In this document: piece after piece, positions 30,451-43,128 of the stretch
Layout of the letters: every line of letters starts with the position of its first letter
How positions within the stretch are numbered: the first letter of the stretch is position 1
Source of the DNA: Lepidodermella squamata
Lineage: Eukaryota; Gastrotricha
Length of the DNA stretch: 64,000 nt
NCBI GenBank assembly: GCA_047495785.1
Contig: JBLDXI010000029.1
Coordinates: 2,790,001-2,854,000, forward strand
Direction: 5' to 3'
Program-made: the position numbers and the translations under genes
The notes under the pieces: generated by a model
Database searches by the model: none
Seen by the model: the letters and a program-made list of their open reading frames with translations, nothing else
What the model was told of the DNA's origin: nothing

Positions 30451-30617
30451 AATGCGAAACCTGAGATAGATTAAGAAAAAATGGCGCGGCTATTGCATTC
30501 AGCTCGCTTTACTGAATTGAAAATTGAGCTGCGCGCTTGCTGACTATCTTAAGAACTGGGTTAGAAAACCCCGATTTCAGGCGTTTTAAAGACTAAAATT
30601 TGAAGGGAGAGTCTGGA

Positions 30618-31035
30618 AGCTAGGAACATGTTCCTAACAAATATGGCTGAAAATGGCTCAATGTTAGGAACAAATAAGGACTATGTCGAAATCTTAACGC
30701 ATTTTCAAAATTCATATTAAAATTCGACGCTGAAAAAGGTTTCATTGTGAAATGTATCCGTCGACCTTACATGCTCGCTCCGCTCGCATGGATATGCTAA
30801 AAAATAATACATTTTACTCCGCAAAAAAACAAGTTCCAGGTTCATTGTTAACAAGTTCTTCTTTCTTGAAACAGTATTTTTAGCACTGAAGTAGCTAGAT
30901 TAGCTAAAACTTTAATCTAAAGCAAGAAAATCCTGAAAAAATGATATCATAAGATGGTTTGTTTGGATGGGATATATTGTTCCTAACATTGCGCGATTTC
31001 CAGCCATATTTGTTAGGAACATGTTCCTAACATTT
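30618..31035. mobile_element. MITE-like element with 60-bp inverted ends
   Basis: The left end (about 30,620-30,673) and the right end (about 30,972-31,033) are inverted copies that both contain the palindrome GGAACATGTTCC and the block AACAAATATGGCTG. The span is about 415 bp and there is no coding. Flanking duplications were not found, so the superfamily is unknown. Confidence 0.65.
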
Positions 31036-31728
31036 AGATTTTCCGAATTTGAAAACCAACGCGTCGACGTGGTAACGCGCGCTAAAATTCAAGGGCATTT
31101 TGCAATTGAAAATAAAATTAAAAATAATTATCAAAGTGTTTAAAAATTAGTTTAGTAAATTATTTTCTCAAATTAACCGGCAAATTTTTTTCGCGACTAC
31201 GGTAGATGTTCGGTTTTAAAATGTATCTAATGAGACCCATCTCATGAGACGGTGTTTTTTCTAACTTTTTTGAAATTGTCTAAAAATTGATCACTTTCAC
31301 GAAGGACCGTCGCCATTTATAGAGTCTTTCAGGCCGCTAGAAATTTATATTTGTATGATATAGTGCGAGTGTTTCATTTATATCTGAGATTCGTAGCGCG
31401 AGATGCAGGCATGTATATAGCTCAGATATGTGCTAGGCCCGGACACTTATGGTGCATTGCTGAGCGGGGCTTCGGAATAAGACACAATACTCCAAGAGAG
31501 TCATGCTTCTGGTTTTATTTGCAAGGGCTTTCATGATTCAAGTTTTGATAGTAAATATCACTTATACTCAATCATTCGAGCTCTCTTCATCAATTTATCC
31601 ATTAATTTTGTCAGTGAAACATGGCACCGAGAACTTGGAGCAGTTTCAAGATAATGAATAGTACCTATTACAATTCAATGCATGTTTCGCTCACAAAACA
31701 AAGGCTGTTCGATCACGTTTTAAGATTT
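31036..31728. other. No gene seen
   Basis: AT-rich sequence downstream of cysteine-rich member 2; no motif-bearing frame. Confidence 0.35.
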
Positions 31729-32664
31729 TTAGGCGGGTGTAGTGGATTGGCATCGCTCCAACGTGAGGCCATAAGCCGATGTTGTTTGAATAATAACAGT
31801 ATTGGGAGCATTTGCTGTAAGGAAGGCGCAGCAGGCTGTGTATGAGGTGGCTGCGTAGGAGTTGGCAGGGCTGGTGGTCTACGATTGAAATAATTGATTA
31901 TTAATTAACGTGTGATTTACGCGTTAGGCTATGTTTAACTCACCACTCCGGATCCGCTTGAAAGAGCAACATCAGTGTTGACATTGGAAGTGAACGGGAA
32001 GCGAACACAGTTGCCGATCTTCGTTCCGACTACGTTTGCAGTAGCTGTTATCTTGTATGGGGCACTATCATCATTTGTTCCGATGCAGGCAATTGATGGA
32101 GCGACAGTTGCTGAGATGCCTGGAATGATCTCGTAGCGAATGTTGGCGGCGTTCGGCGCAGCCGGAGTTGCGGCAGCGCAGCAGTCAGAGAACGAGGAGA
32201 AGGAGTTCGGGGTTGTGGATTGTTGCTGAACACAACGGGTGTTACTCACTACTTGATCACGATACTCAATCTTACCGTGAATGTGCTTGGGCCAAAAACT
32301 GAGCTGCAGGCCAGAGCGTTGGAAGTGCACAGCTTCACAGTCTTAGAAACGGCTGCAGTCGCATAAGTGGCGCCAGTGCACAATTGGTAGGTTTGCTGTC
32401 GTGAACGAGTAATTTAAAATTCGGGCAATAAAATAGGCAGTGCCATCTTACCGTCGCGGAGCACGACTGACCGGTTGGGCATTGAGTGCCGGTCTTATCG
32501 ATGCAGTTTTTAGTCGAGGAGTCACAGTTGTTCGCTGCGGCGACACACGTTGTGCTACCAGTGCAAGTTGTAGCGGTCGGGCACGGCGTAGTCGTCGTGG
32601 AGGCAGGGCAGGCGATAGCGGCACTGCAAATAGCGGCAAGAACGGTCAGCGTCAAGAAAGCCAT
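31729..32664 (-). CDS. Secreted cysteine-rich family, member 2 (four exons)
   Basis: Exon model: 32452-32664, 32276-32395, 31944-32225 and 31729-31878, that is 71, 40, 94 and 49 codons plus stop (254 aa). All introns are phase 0 with GTAAG or GTGAG donors. I start at 32664 (MAFLTLTVLAA), where a clear signal peptide begins, not at the upstream in-frame ATG. Exon 1 has CPTATTC, CDSSTKNC and CPTGQSC. Exon 2 starts QTYQLC. Exon 3 has FSSFSDCC and NCVRFP. Exon 4 has YTACC and one more Cys. It is the most regular copy and serves as the family reference. Likely extracellular; function unknown. Confidence 0.85.
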
Positions 32665-32739
32665 TGTAGGAATGTTTCGAAAATGAAACAATAAGTCGAA
32701 AAGTCGAAAGATGGATGCTTTGAACAAAATTTCGGCCGC

Positions 32740-32747
32740 TTTTATCA
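32740..32747 (-). promoter_or_regulatory. TATA-like box of cysteine-rich member 2
   Basis: TGATAAAA on the minus strand, about 76 nt before the chosen start. Confidence 0.35.
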
Positions 32748-32749
32748 AC

Positions 32750-34140
32750 TCAGCCCCTGGCGGCCGAACCATTTCTTTCTTTGCTATCGAACTTATTTAT
32801 CAGCTCATTAACTGCCAAAAATTATCCAGCAGTGATTACGAGTTAGAAATTGAATGCTTCGAACATTTATGCGGCATATCTGTACCATAAAACTTCCGAA
32901 TCATTCAACAAATTTGAATTTGTGGAATAAAATTTGACAATTTATTCTCATTAATACGGCCCGATGATATCAGTTACGCGCAAACAAAAACCCTTAGTTT
33001 TGTTGTAAACAACTCTATGAAAGTCTGCCGGACGAGTTTAATAAGTCAGACGCCTCACTTAAGACTAGTCTCTATGCATTTGTATAATTTTTCAAGTCTC
33101 GTGTCTCAGGTCTTTCGCAGCAACAATACCACAGCCATTTATTTCCGAGGCCGAGAAAATCTCACAATAGAACGCGCAAGTTGAAAACACAACAGAATTC
33201 AAAGCTCGCTCATTGATATAATTCTACTTCTGTATTTTGCGATCTTTTGATCTTGTTTGATCTTATTATTCTTTTCATAGCAAAATCTCATCGCAGGACT
33301 TCGAAAGAGATCTGTTTCGACTTAATGGCATGAAGTTCGGGTATCGACGATACTATCGTCCTAATATGGTGGGATAATGTTGTTCTGGTGACTTTGATCC
33401 ACCTAATTATATCTATCTAATCTATCTAATTCTGCAGGAACTTTCTGTAACTTCACAATCCGATAAGACTTTGAAGGAGAGCTATTTCGATTTGAGGAAA
33501 TGAAGATTGGCTATCGTTATTATATGGCGTGATAATGTTTGGGATATGCGGACCTAGCGTTCGGCAATTATTGGCCACCGGACCTCGGTTAAACCTTCAT
33601 TAACTTCAATTTCCGATGAGACTGCGAAAGATTTCGAGGCCAAATGTGGAACGGCTTGCTGCACTTTCAAGGCAGCTAATTTATTTTTACTCAATACCCT
33701 TTTTTCTTAATTTCAATACTCATAAATAAAATTGAGGGTGACTACGATCAATTTAATTTCAATCGCGGCAATTAAATAGACTGGTCCAGAAAATTTAAAG
33801 ATTCGAGAGCCTTCGCTGGTCCGGAACCATCTGCTCACTATTAGCATCGAATTGTTGTAGACGTTACTTGCTCATGTTCCTTGTACTTAGCGAATAGCTT
33901 CTCATTTTAATTCAGATCCTCTTTGCTTCCTACTTTTCGTCACTAATTGAGTGGAGTTCCAGTCCAACGTTTCATATCATGGTTTATGGTAAGAACTCAA
34001 AATAGTTCTCGAACGAAACTCCGAGCTTCCGGATTCAAAAATTTAACCCTCAGATGTTCAAGTAACAATTTATTCAGGATTTTTTCAAGTGACTCCATTT
34101 TATAATAGTATCAGTGTGGCAAGCACGCCGTAGAGTCGCT
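32750..34140. other. No gene seen; weak repeats near 33.3-33.65 kb
   Basis: Three diverged stretches with GACTTCGAAAGAGAT/GACTTTGAAGGAGAG-type starts occur at about 33,298, 33,466 and 33,620, roughly 160 bp apart. TCTATCTAA repeats lie near 33,412-33,430. No coding evidence. Confidence 0.35.
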
Positions 34141-34607
34141 CTATTATGCTCAATGGAGTATCAACTCATTGCTTTCATGACGCTATTAAACCAAGAGAAG
34201 ATCATCATCTTTATTTAAAACACTATTTTACACAATACACATGCTTTGTTTTAATAGACAGGTGTTATTTCAAGAGGAATAACACGTTGTTGATGCGTTT
34301 GAGAAATATGATACTACAACAGTACAACAGTATTTACAGCAGAAGAATGGATGTAAAATGAAGGATTGATTCTCAAGCCAAGTCGCTAATCAGTGTTTTT
34401 GCAGGTCCAGCCGCTGTAGGAGCTGGTGAACGTCATAGAATGGATATATGTTACATGTGTGTCATGAGCTCTGAGGGAAAATTCCAATCTTCCGTCGAGC
34501 AAAAGTCATCGCGAAACTCCGCCGCAGCTTTTTATAACCTGAAGGAAATTGATTTGTTCTCCGAGTTGTTTTGGACCGTGAAAATACAATAAAATTGCAT
34601 CAATAAC

Positions 34608-35532
34608 ATGAGCACAATAATGATGAGGATTCGCAACGACCCAGCCTATCGACCGCCAGAAACGTTTACGTTTGCCGACGACTTCAATCTCGGCGGCCCG
34701 TCAATTGAACATGTCGAGAAAGGTGAACGTCGCGCCACAGCCTGGGCGGGTTCCAATCGTGTCTCTATGGACCCCAAGAAGAGGGTCGACACAACCTTCA
34801 GCTACCCGAGATTTCGAAGTGGCAGACGGAAAGTAGGGGAAACGGCAACGCCTGAGGAACAACAACCGACTTGCGACCCGACTGTCCTACTCGGCCGCAC
34901 TCTCGACCCGGCACTCTCTATGGAGTCATGTGTGACGAAATTGGTAGCGCGAGCTAACACGATTGTGACCCAGCTGCTTCGCCTCCGCCCATTCCTAGCG
35001 CTATGGCAGCTGGGAAACGCATTCAAAACGCACGCCCTGTCAATACTTGAGTCCGGCATGATTGGCTACGCCCACGCGTCGAAAAGAACACTAGACCGCC
35101 TTCAAGCCGTCCAAGACCACTTCACTCGCCAAACAGGGGTCAAGCTAATGTCTCTGGGCGAAAGGCGATTCGTCGGCGTAATGTGCTACCTATACAAGAT
35201 CATCGTCGGCAGAAGGGGCACAAAACAAATCCGCGACCGCTTCCAGCTCACACCCAAGCGACAAAATCTCGAGAATCGGCGAAACAACATCGTTTTCAAG
35301 TCAAACTTCGCTCGCCTGTCAACGCGCATCATCCTAAAGCAACTGGCCGCGACACCGAAATATTCTCAAGATTACAAAATATCGTTACAACCTGGAACAA
35401 TTTACAAATTAACTGCTTCCCTCCAAAATTCGACATTCCCTACTTCAAACAGAAGATGAACGCTCTAGGCCTAAGTCTTTAAATATTAAAAATTGTGATG
35501 TGGCCGAATATTCTTGGTAAATAAAAAAAAAA
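34608..35532 (+). pseudogene. 5'-truncated non-LTR retrotransposon (RT C-terminus) with A-tail
   Basis: A 283-codon frame starts just before a reverse-transcriptase-like FADD motif (residues 22-25). It continues into the post-RT thumb/C-terminal region, with LGRTLDPALSMESCV and LESGMIGYAHASKRTLDRLQ. After about 35,340 the homology moves to another frame, ending TTWNNLQ...FKQKMNALGLSL and a stop near 35,482; that TWNxL...FK pattern is typical of LINE ends. An A-rich run at 35,521-35,533 closes the element. RT core blocks are missing, so this is a dead 5'-truncated insertion with at least one frameshift. Confidence 0.75.
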
Positions 35533-35533
35533 C

Positions 35534-37652
35534 AGGAGGGCTAGGTTATCTGGATTTCTTTCAGCGGTACATCGTCGAAGCGATAGAGAAAATATGATTA
35601 AATAATTATCATAAATACTCATAAAGACAACAGTGGCATGTTAATGATCTCATTTTCCGCCATTTTCAGCTATCAGCAATATACTCAAGCGAAAAAAGCA
35701 ACGAAATGCCGCAATTTTGAATTGATAATTATGCTTCCAGGTGATCCTGCTTTGATTGAAACAGCAAGCGATATTATCGATCAAAATGTTCTTGGTTTTG
35801 CGAACGGTAGCGCTCTGAAATCTACCCTTGTTCGTCCTCAAATGTCGCGCTAACTAGCTTTTTCATTTGGGGATTCGACAGAGATGTCCGATGAAGATGA
35901 TGGAGATGTCCGACATATTTCGGGTTTGCAGCATATAATACGGTAGACTGACCGCGAATTAAGTCGGAAAGGTCAAGAAAAAGTGTTGTAAAAAACTGGT
36001 TGGCAGGCAAGCTTTTCATTTTTCAAGTTCAGACTTCCGTCATTGCCGCCCCAATGAGACTTTGGACTTGGAAACATTTTGAAATTCAACAGATTCTTGC
36101 TAACTTTTCGGACGCGCGATTCCTGCGTTTACTCATGACCATTACCTCGTGAAGATGAATCCTTCCTTATTCAGTTCATTCGGAACCTCGATTCATGCGG
36201 TCATTCGTGCAAAAAACTGTACCATTGATGAACGATTTTTTGACGGTCTCAGTCTTGTAATATGCCTCATTTATGGATCTCTCGAACTGTCAAGGACTGA
36301 ATATGACTGAAATAATATGGCAATCAAGGATTCCCAGGCTTAGTAGCATAATTATTGAAACAGATTCAATTTGTCGCGGTTATCTCGTGAATACAACAGC
36401 AAAAGCAAGAGCGAGCCAAATTTGACACCAAGGAGCTACGAACCAGTAGAATATTCCAACCTTTATTATGCCTTTTTGAATAAACCTTCAAGTCCACCAA
36501 CCCTTTGTTTCAGGTTAGCGAGGCGTTCGATGTTATTCGCCGTTCATCCCAGTCTTGTTCCTGCACCCTGCTATTTCAACTCACACTTGCTCGCGTATGA
36601 TAATAAGATAGAAGAGTTGTTGCTCTTAAGGATGCCACCTCGAGGCAAAAGCAGCAGTTGTTAGCTCAGTATCATATCTATAGACCATGTTATTCTTCTT
36701 GAAAATAATAGCTTATCTATTACAACAATACGTGCTTTCAAATATTAAGCCCGGCTCTTTAAATTGACTAGCCGCGTAATAATGAATGCATAAAGTCGAG
36801 AGCTTATTAACTCCATAACAACAACGTTTTGTTCAAGATATTCACTCGGCATATAGAAAAGATCTCAAAAAAGGTAAAGATGATGCTTATATGCTTATAT
36901 GATATGAAATTAAATGCATATGTCTCTGAAAGACTCAAAAATTCGAAAAGATTTTAAAAAAATATAGTATTCAAAACTGATTTGAAACGAAAGGTCGAAT
37001 TTGAAACTTTGAAATATGATACCAACTACCACGAGAGCTGCTATAGATTTCGAATGAAAACCTGAATTAATTTTTTGATATGAGCTCATAGCTAAGATTC
37101 TGGTTGTACGACGGGCCGTACGCTTAAGAAGTTATTAGACAGAATGCAGCGAACGAATTCAATTTTCTAGTCGCAGGTACTAAAAATGATAAACATGACA
37201 AAAAGCATTTCGCGGTCAATTTTTTCGCTCAACGAGGATTTCAGGAATTTCAGCGAAGCTTAGTGCACACTAAATCTATCACTCGGCGAAAGCCACTCAT
37301 GGTTGCGAAGCATCAATGGCCTAGATACTATAAGGAAAGAACATTCCCGAAGAACGAGCAAATTAGATAGCCACTATATTATCACGTGAGAATAGTGCTG
37401 ATAAAAAATATTGCTCTTAACATGTTCTACGATCATGCAAATGATAATTTTACGCCGATGGAAAGTTCGAATCCGATTCGAATTCAATTTAGAGCTTCGA
37501 TCACTTTTCCAGCTTAACAACAAAAGTATGACATGAGTCACTTTCCAGCTTATTCCATGATAATTTAAAGCATGGGGTTCAGCTTTCATTGGCCTTAACA
37601 GCACAGCGAAATATTCCGCACGGCTTTACATCCACTGAACTCCGATAAATTA
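35534..37652. other. Dispersed-repeat copies, no gene
   Basis: Holds the partners of the 26.3-26.7-kb repeat: 35,900-35,960, 36,500-36,600 and 36,918-37,150. No conserved coding frame. Confidence 0.45.
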
Positions 37653-38839
37653 TCAATTTTGGGAAATTGCACGCCTCGTGAATTTTCGAAAGAATTCAGG
37701 TCGCAGGCTTTGTATAATCGGCGTGATAGCCATTTGCAGCATCATCAATATGATAGCTGTTTTATGGGTCCAAGTTCGTAGAACGTACGGCCCAGCTGTA
37801 TTGTAGAATGGCAGCAAAATGACTGAAATCAGCAAAGGAACACGACAGATGGCAGAGACGACGAAAACCGCAATCGATTGCTTCACGAAGAATTTATCCA
37901 TCTCTCGCCAGTCAGCTAGACGCGGCACTTCCACAGTGACAGGCTCATTCGATGATACAGCTTGTAGGCTCAATAAGGGTGCGACCTTCGAGGCTCTGTG
38001 GAGCAGCCGAAAAACATCGCAGTAGCTCAAGCCAACTGCGATGCTGGCTGCCGAAAGAACTACCAAGCTGAAGATTATCATGAAGATCGAAGAATCAGTA
38101 TCGCCAAGCTTGTAGACAAAATTGCCACAGTAAGCCTTAGCTGTCCCATTTGCTATCTCTGGGATGCTTAAGTATCGAACATGAGTGGTTACCCAAGTTT
38201 TAGCACAGATGGATTTCCATTTCGCTCCCAAAAAATAACCAATGGAGATCAGTGTATAGGCGATGAGCTGGAAAATAAGAAATGTTAGGAAAAATGAAAG
38301 AATAATAATTAAAATATCACTCTTTTATCAAATATCGGCGTATTTGGGCTGTTCGATTTCATGCAAAGCTTCCACTCGAAGCTTATCAGCCACATCACGA
38401 AAAAACTGAATGCTGCAAACGAGAACGAAGCCCAATCAAGTTCTCTGCAATCGAATGTATCTGATTCCCAAAATCCTGTCTCGAGGGTTACGAAGCTCGA
38501 TATTGTTATAGTTAGACAGGTAAGGAAATTGCTGATTCCAAGCATGGCTGTAGGAATGCGGAAATTCAACCTAACTCGCCGTGTGTGGAAAACGATAGCA
38601 TTTGCGACTGTTGTAGCAAAAACAGCGAAAGTAAGAATGCAGAGAATGACCACGTAAGGAAGTCGTTCTTCCATTGACTTGGCATGGACATCGTGATACC
38701 AGCCGACGTGGTAAGGCCTAGGGCCGCCGAAGCCTCGGTCTGGGATATCTACCAACAACCAATCGTATTTGAGGCCAATATAAGGATTTTCCTTAAGGAA
38801 GAGTAGTCTCATCAATTCGTAATCCTCAGATTCACTCAT
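37653..38839 (-). CDS. Seven-transmembrane receptor, two exons
   Basis: Exon 1 is 38321-38839 and exon 2 is 37653-38267, joined in phase 0 by a 53-nt GT...TTTTCCAG intron, giving 377 aa. Seven hydrophobic segments are visible: about 60-84, 95-120, 133-159, 174-190, 225-252, 284-312 and 328-350. The long N-terminal part is extracellular-like. The DRY and NPxxY motifs of typical rhodopsin-class receptors are absent; segment 7 ends in TPIIQSL. It is probably a divergent G-protein-coupled, perhaps chemosensory, receptor of invertebrate type. The ligand is unknown. It is the only intact non-repeat gene here outside the cysteine-rich family. Confidence 0.78.
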
Positions 38840-40495
38840 CGTTCTAAGTTCAAAGCAATCAGAGTTTCTGATGTAAGACGGCTAAGCAACTGTTCAAATT
38901 TCCTAATCTATAGATGAAAAGGTTCTGCAAATATGCAGTGCATGGTTGAAGCAGACAATCCTGATCAGAATATGCCAGACCTAACGACAATTTATCTATT
39001 TTAGAGATTATGAAGGTGTAGGCATCAAGCTTCCGAAAGTCGACAGCTGTTATTGATAGCTGATACGATTTTAGCGCGCGTCATCGATCTTGCTGGTCTA
39101 GCAGATTGCTAATCGTAATAACGTTAGCTGCACATAACGTGTGGCTCACTGGGAAATCAATAAAAAATAAAGCGACAAGTTGCGCAGAAATTCAAGCGAT
39201 GCAGATCTGCACTATCCTGTTTCACTGACCGCCGTGTTTTTTCTGACAAGACGGGCTACAAATAGACTAATTAGAGTGGCGCGTGTTGCCTCGACGACGC
39301 AGTTTTTGAATGTATAAAAAACTTAGCAACAACTGAAAGTTATAATAGCTTATCAGTGAGGGTAATCTGTACAGATCTTGAAAGAAGAAATATATCACTG
39401 GACGATCGTTCTCAATCGAATGCAATTGTTGTTTAAACGAATTCCCTAAACTAACCTCAATTGTTGCCTCTTCTTTGCAGCTTCGAACCTTTACCAGCCT
39501 ACCTTGGAAGAATCTTCAGGGTTCAGGTTAAGCCGCCTTCTTTACTAAGAACGCTTGTATATCGGTAATATCAGAAGTTCCGGTACTTAACATCACTCAG
39601 GATGTTAAATATCGTGGTCTCTGGCCGCCTCCAGATCAGCCAGGTCTGGAACGAAAAGTTACAGCAAAAGAGGGGTGGCGACTACAGCCTATAAATTACC
39701 AATGCTTCAACACTTTTTTCCACATTTTCGATAATTTTATAGAAAATTTCCAATTTCAAACGAAGAGTCATGAACATGAAGCGTGATAATAACATTTCTT
39801 CTGCACCTTTCACGTTAATTAATGCGATAACACGTTTTTCAACGAATTTTCAGGACTGAGTACGAATAGCAATTTTGCGTGCAGAATAGCTTGACCCTTG
39901 GACGAAATCAAAATGAAAAGGTGTTAATCTACTTTTAAAGTAATTGCTATTAGCCGAAAAGCATTCAAGTTCCAAGTATACATCGCTCGATTGGCTTTGG
40001 ATCTTGGTGTCTGAGGACAGGAAATATCTGGAAAAATTTGAATAATTCGATAAACATTGCAATTTTTTATTTTGTTTTACGAACTCTAACGATACTAAGA
40101 AAGATCTGATTCTTTTTTTTAAATCTCCAGACACAAATTTCTGACAGATATTCGAGCGATTGCTGGCAAGTCTTATTCGATGACTCTGAAAATCTGATCA
40201 ATGGTGGATATGAGAAACTAGTCAGCTTGTAATGTTCCTGTCTGAAAATGGCAATAGCTGTGAAAATCTTAAATGGACAAGTGCTGCCTGGAAGCTCAAT
40301 TTATCTGGAAGCCTAGTTTATTGAAGTTCTCGAAAACCAATGCGAATAACAATAATCAAAGCCGCCAATAAATACATACGGCTTTGAAGCGCCTTTTTAC
40401 ATGAATCGCAAATAATAAATAATTTTAATAAAGAATGGATAATAGGGAATGCCGAGGTTCGTAAATATGATGCATTCATCATCCATGTAATTCGT
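38840..40495. other. No gene seen
   Basis: Upstream of the receptor and downstream of the displaced end of cysteine-rich member 3. A 94-codon minus-strand frame (39,850-40,134) has no motif. Confidence 0.4.
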
Positions 40496-40545
40496 TCATC
40501 GTTTGCAAATCTGAAAATTAGTGACACCATAAGCGCTGCCTGTCG

Positions 40546-40553
40546 ATTCGAAA
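40546..40553. repeat. Target-site duplication ATTCGAAA, left copy
   Basis: Left flank of the MULE-type element. The identical 8 bp recur at 43607-43614. Confidence 0.8.
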
Positions 40554-40740
40554 GGGGTCTTCGACAGGCGTCGCGCAAATAAATTCAGTAAACGCGCAAA
40601 ACAGATGTGCGCAAAGTAAACAAAAGCGTCGCGCACTAGCAGAATGTGTCGCGCAGAATATTAACACCCGTCGCGCAGGATAATAACACAAGTCGCGCAA
40701 AATATAAATCACGTAGCATGCCCTTATTTCATTATTTCTC

Positions 40741-41113
40741 AACGTTGAAACATGAGATTTCTCGACGAAGTTGAAGAATTGATTATTGAGCTTGAACGGC
40801 TTGAACAGATGATGTAGAATTACCAACAGGTGAAATTTTTGAAGGCTACGGTGAGTTGAAAAACAACTGGCAACCTGTTTTCTCCGGGTCGTACGAGGAA
40901 GCCCAGGCTTTCCTAGGTAATAGGGGCGTATTGTTTTGGCAACGAGGCGGCGATGAGAGAAGAGGTTGCTACGTAGAATACTATGGCTGTGCCACGGGAG
41001 GGCGTCGGCTCGTATTGGATGCTAGATCACTTTTTTTTTTACTAAATTATGCGAATAGTTTAATGGAAGATAGCGGCCCAGTGGTCGACGCATTTTTTAA
41101 TTCAATTACTTGA
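40741..41113 (+). other. Unidentified open frames inside the MULE-type element
   Basis: A 20-codon frame (MRFLDEVEELIIELERLEQ) is followed in another frame by about 98 codons. The second contains GVLFWQRGGDERRGCYVEYYGC and ends at 41,113. The cysteine/aromatic pattern hints at a small zinc-binding domain, but I cannot name it. It lies on the strand opposite the transposase. Confidence 0.35.
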
Positions 41114-42304
41114 AATTAGTCCTATAATAATATCGCATTTTGCTGATTTCTTAAAAAAAATTCTAGGATAAGTTGTAGCTGTTGATTTGTTGTTGTAGCT
41201 GTTGGTAGCACATTATACGAATAAGATAGCACCCATATAACACTACTACGATCTCAGTACGGTAATGCTACGATTAGTGCTATCAGTAGCACTACGGTGA
41301 AAAATAGACCGTAGCACGGTGCTACGGTGCTATCTTCAAAATTACGTAAAAATGGAAATTAACTAGGAAAACGCCGAAAACTTGGAAAATGCTGGCCTGG
41401 AGGTTTGTCCCAACTGCCAGAACAGAATTTACTCGCTTACTTTCAGGGTGACTCAAGTGCTGAATTCAGCCAAATAACGTAATTTGAGCGCAACTTCAGG
41501 CGCCCAGGGCCCCCTGACGGAGAATCCAATTGAGACAGGGTTTGGTTCGCCTGGAAGGCCGTTCCCGGGGCTTCAATCTTATTCAATTGCGTTCTGGCCG
41601 CGATACTCCGTTGGGCGCCTGGGGAAGCCCGAAATCAGCCAAAATGACCCAAAACCGCTATTCCATTCGCAACTGCAGGCGCCCAGGGCGCCCTGACGGA
41701 GAATCCAATTGAGACAGGGTTTGGTTCGCCTGGAAGGCCGTTCCCGGGGCTTCATTCGCAAATTGTGTGCTTAATGCTGCGGAGTTTATCGCGGGGGCAC
41801 CGTTGTTAGTTTCGCTGAGCTGAAGTCAGCTAGATGACTGAAATGTCTCAAATTCTGTCCCTCACGATCTATTCAGCGGAAATGGTGTACGAATATCCTC
41901 GCTTATCTGGGATTCTTGCCAAGTTAGTTTTCAAGCTCTTTTGACGCAGAACAGTGTGTTTAGCGCTGAATTAACTGCTTGAAATTTATGCTACGTTATT
42001 AGTGTTACTCCGTGGAACATTAATTTCTAGCGCCACGATTGTGCGAAATTTAGACGGGACAATTTGTTTAATTATTCTCAGGGTAGTTTTCTATCACCGT
42101 CATTTTTGATAATTTGAAAAGTAACGCCTTTCATCGAAATTTCGAATTTCGAAAATGCTACGGTGCGGAAAAGTGCTGCCTCAAACACGCCGTACCGGCA
42201 CCGTAGTCCACCGATAAAAACTACGATCTGCTTTACGGCGAGTGCTATTTTTTTCGACGTTTATGGCGGTGAAACGGTAGATCCGCACGGTATATTGCGC
42301 GAGT

Positions 42305-42481
42305 GGAATTTTCCGCATCTGGACTGGAACTTTCCGCACGATTTAAATAGGAATTATCCGCATCAGTTTTCAAATTGAGTGGAATTTTCCGCATGAAGTC
42401 AAAATTCGAAATTGAAATCCCAAGATTAATTTGAAGGGAATTTTCCGCACAACTTTTATTTTAGAGAGGAATTTTCCGCAC
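42305..42481 (+). repeat. Six copies of GGAATTTTCCGCAY
   Basis: Copies at 42305, 42326 (one change), 42350 (one change), 42381, 42437 and 42468, irregularly spaced by 21-56 bp. The core GGAATTTTCC fits the Rel/NF-kappaB site GGRNNYYCC. The cluster ends 26 bp from the 3' end of the transposase frame. Confidence 0.8.
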
Positions 42482-42507
42482 GAGAAATTAAAGAATAAAT
42501 GCAAGTT

Positions 42508-43128
42508 TTAATCATCACAATCTGAGCTGTCCCTCATATCAGCAATAGCGCTGGCTTCATCATCAGTGCCTTCATCATCACTGGTGGCGTCAATATCGAC
42601 CTCATCGAGAATAAGTGTTTCAGGCTTCGGCTTCTTTTCCTTCAAGTCGATCAGGCAATGGGACACACTGTCGAGGAATTGAATATAGCCAAGTCGACCG
42701 TTAGCCAACTCAGCCCAGAAGGCCTTGATACGATCTGTTACGTTCTGGTATACCCTCTTCCTCGACAGCTTATAATTGGCCGCCTTTGCAAGACGAAGAC
42801 GAGTTGTTGTGATCCGGTGCTCGCGGATAAGCAAATTCGAGAATCGCCACACATTAAGGTGGACACCGTGTGCGACTTTGTTGACATGGCTGTTCCAACC
42901 TTCTACAAAGTTATTGGTGCGGAAATCATTGCCGTAGACGTTCCACGACTGCATGCCAACAGTCTCGAACCAGTAGTTATTGAAGTAGTCCAGAAATTTC
43001 GTCAATTCATCGTGGGCCGGAGCTTCATTTCGAATTTGGAAAAAGGCCGTTCGAACCAGATTGATCGGTAGCAAAGCCAGGGCCATGCACCGGCGGATCG
43101 TTTTTCGAACTAAACTACCTGGTTCCAC
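42508..43128 (-). pseudogene. MULE transposase C-terminal fragment
   Basis: 206-codon frame. It contains RRCMALALLPINLVRTAF, then WNVY...RTNNFVEGWNSHVN and HLNVWRFSNLL, the usual end of Mutator-like transposases after the catalytic domain, and a very acidic tail. The catalytic DDE portion upstream is missing or scrambled (43,130-43,400 has stops), so the protein cannot transpose. It belongs to the surrounding 3.05-kb element. Confidence 0.75.

Noticed and set aside
39850-40134. 94-codon minus-strand open frame
   Set aside because: AT-rich, no motif, no paralogue.
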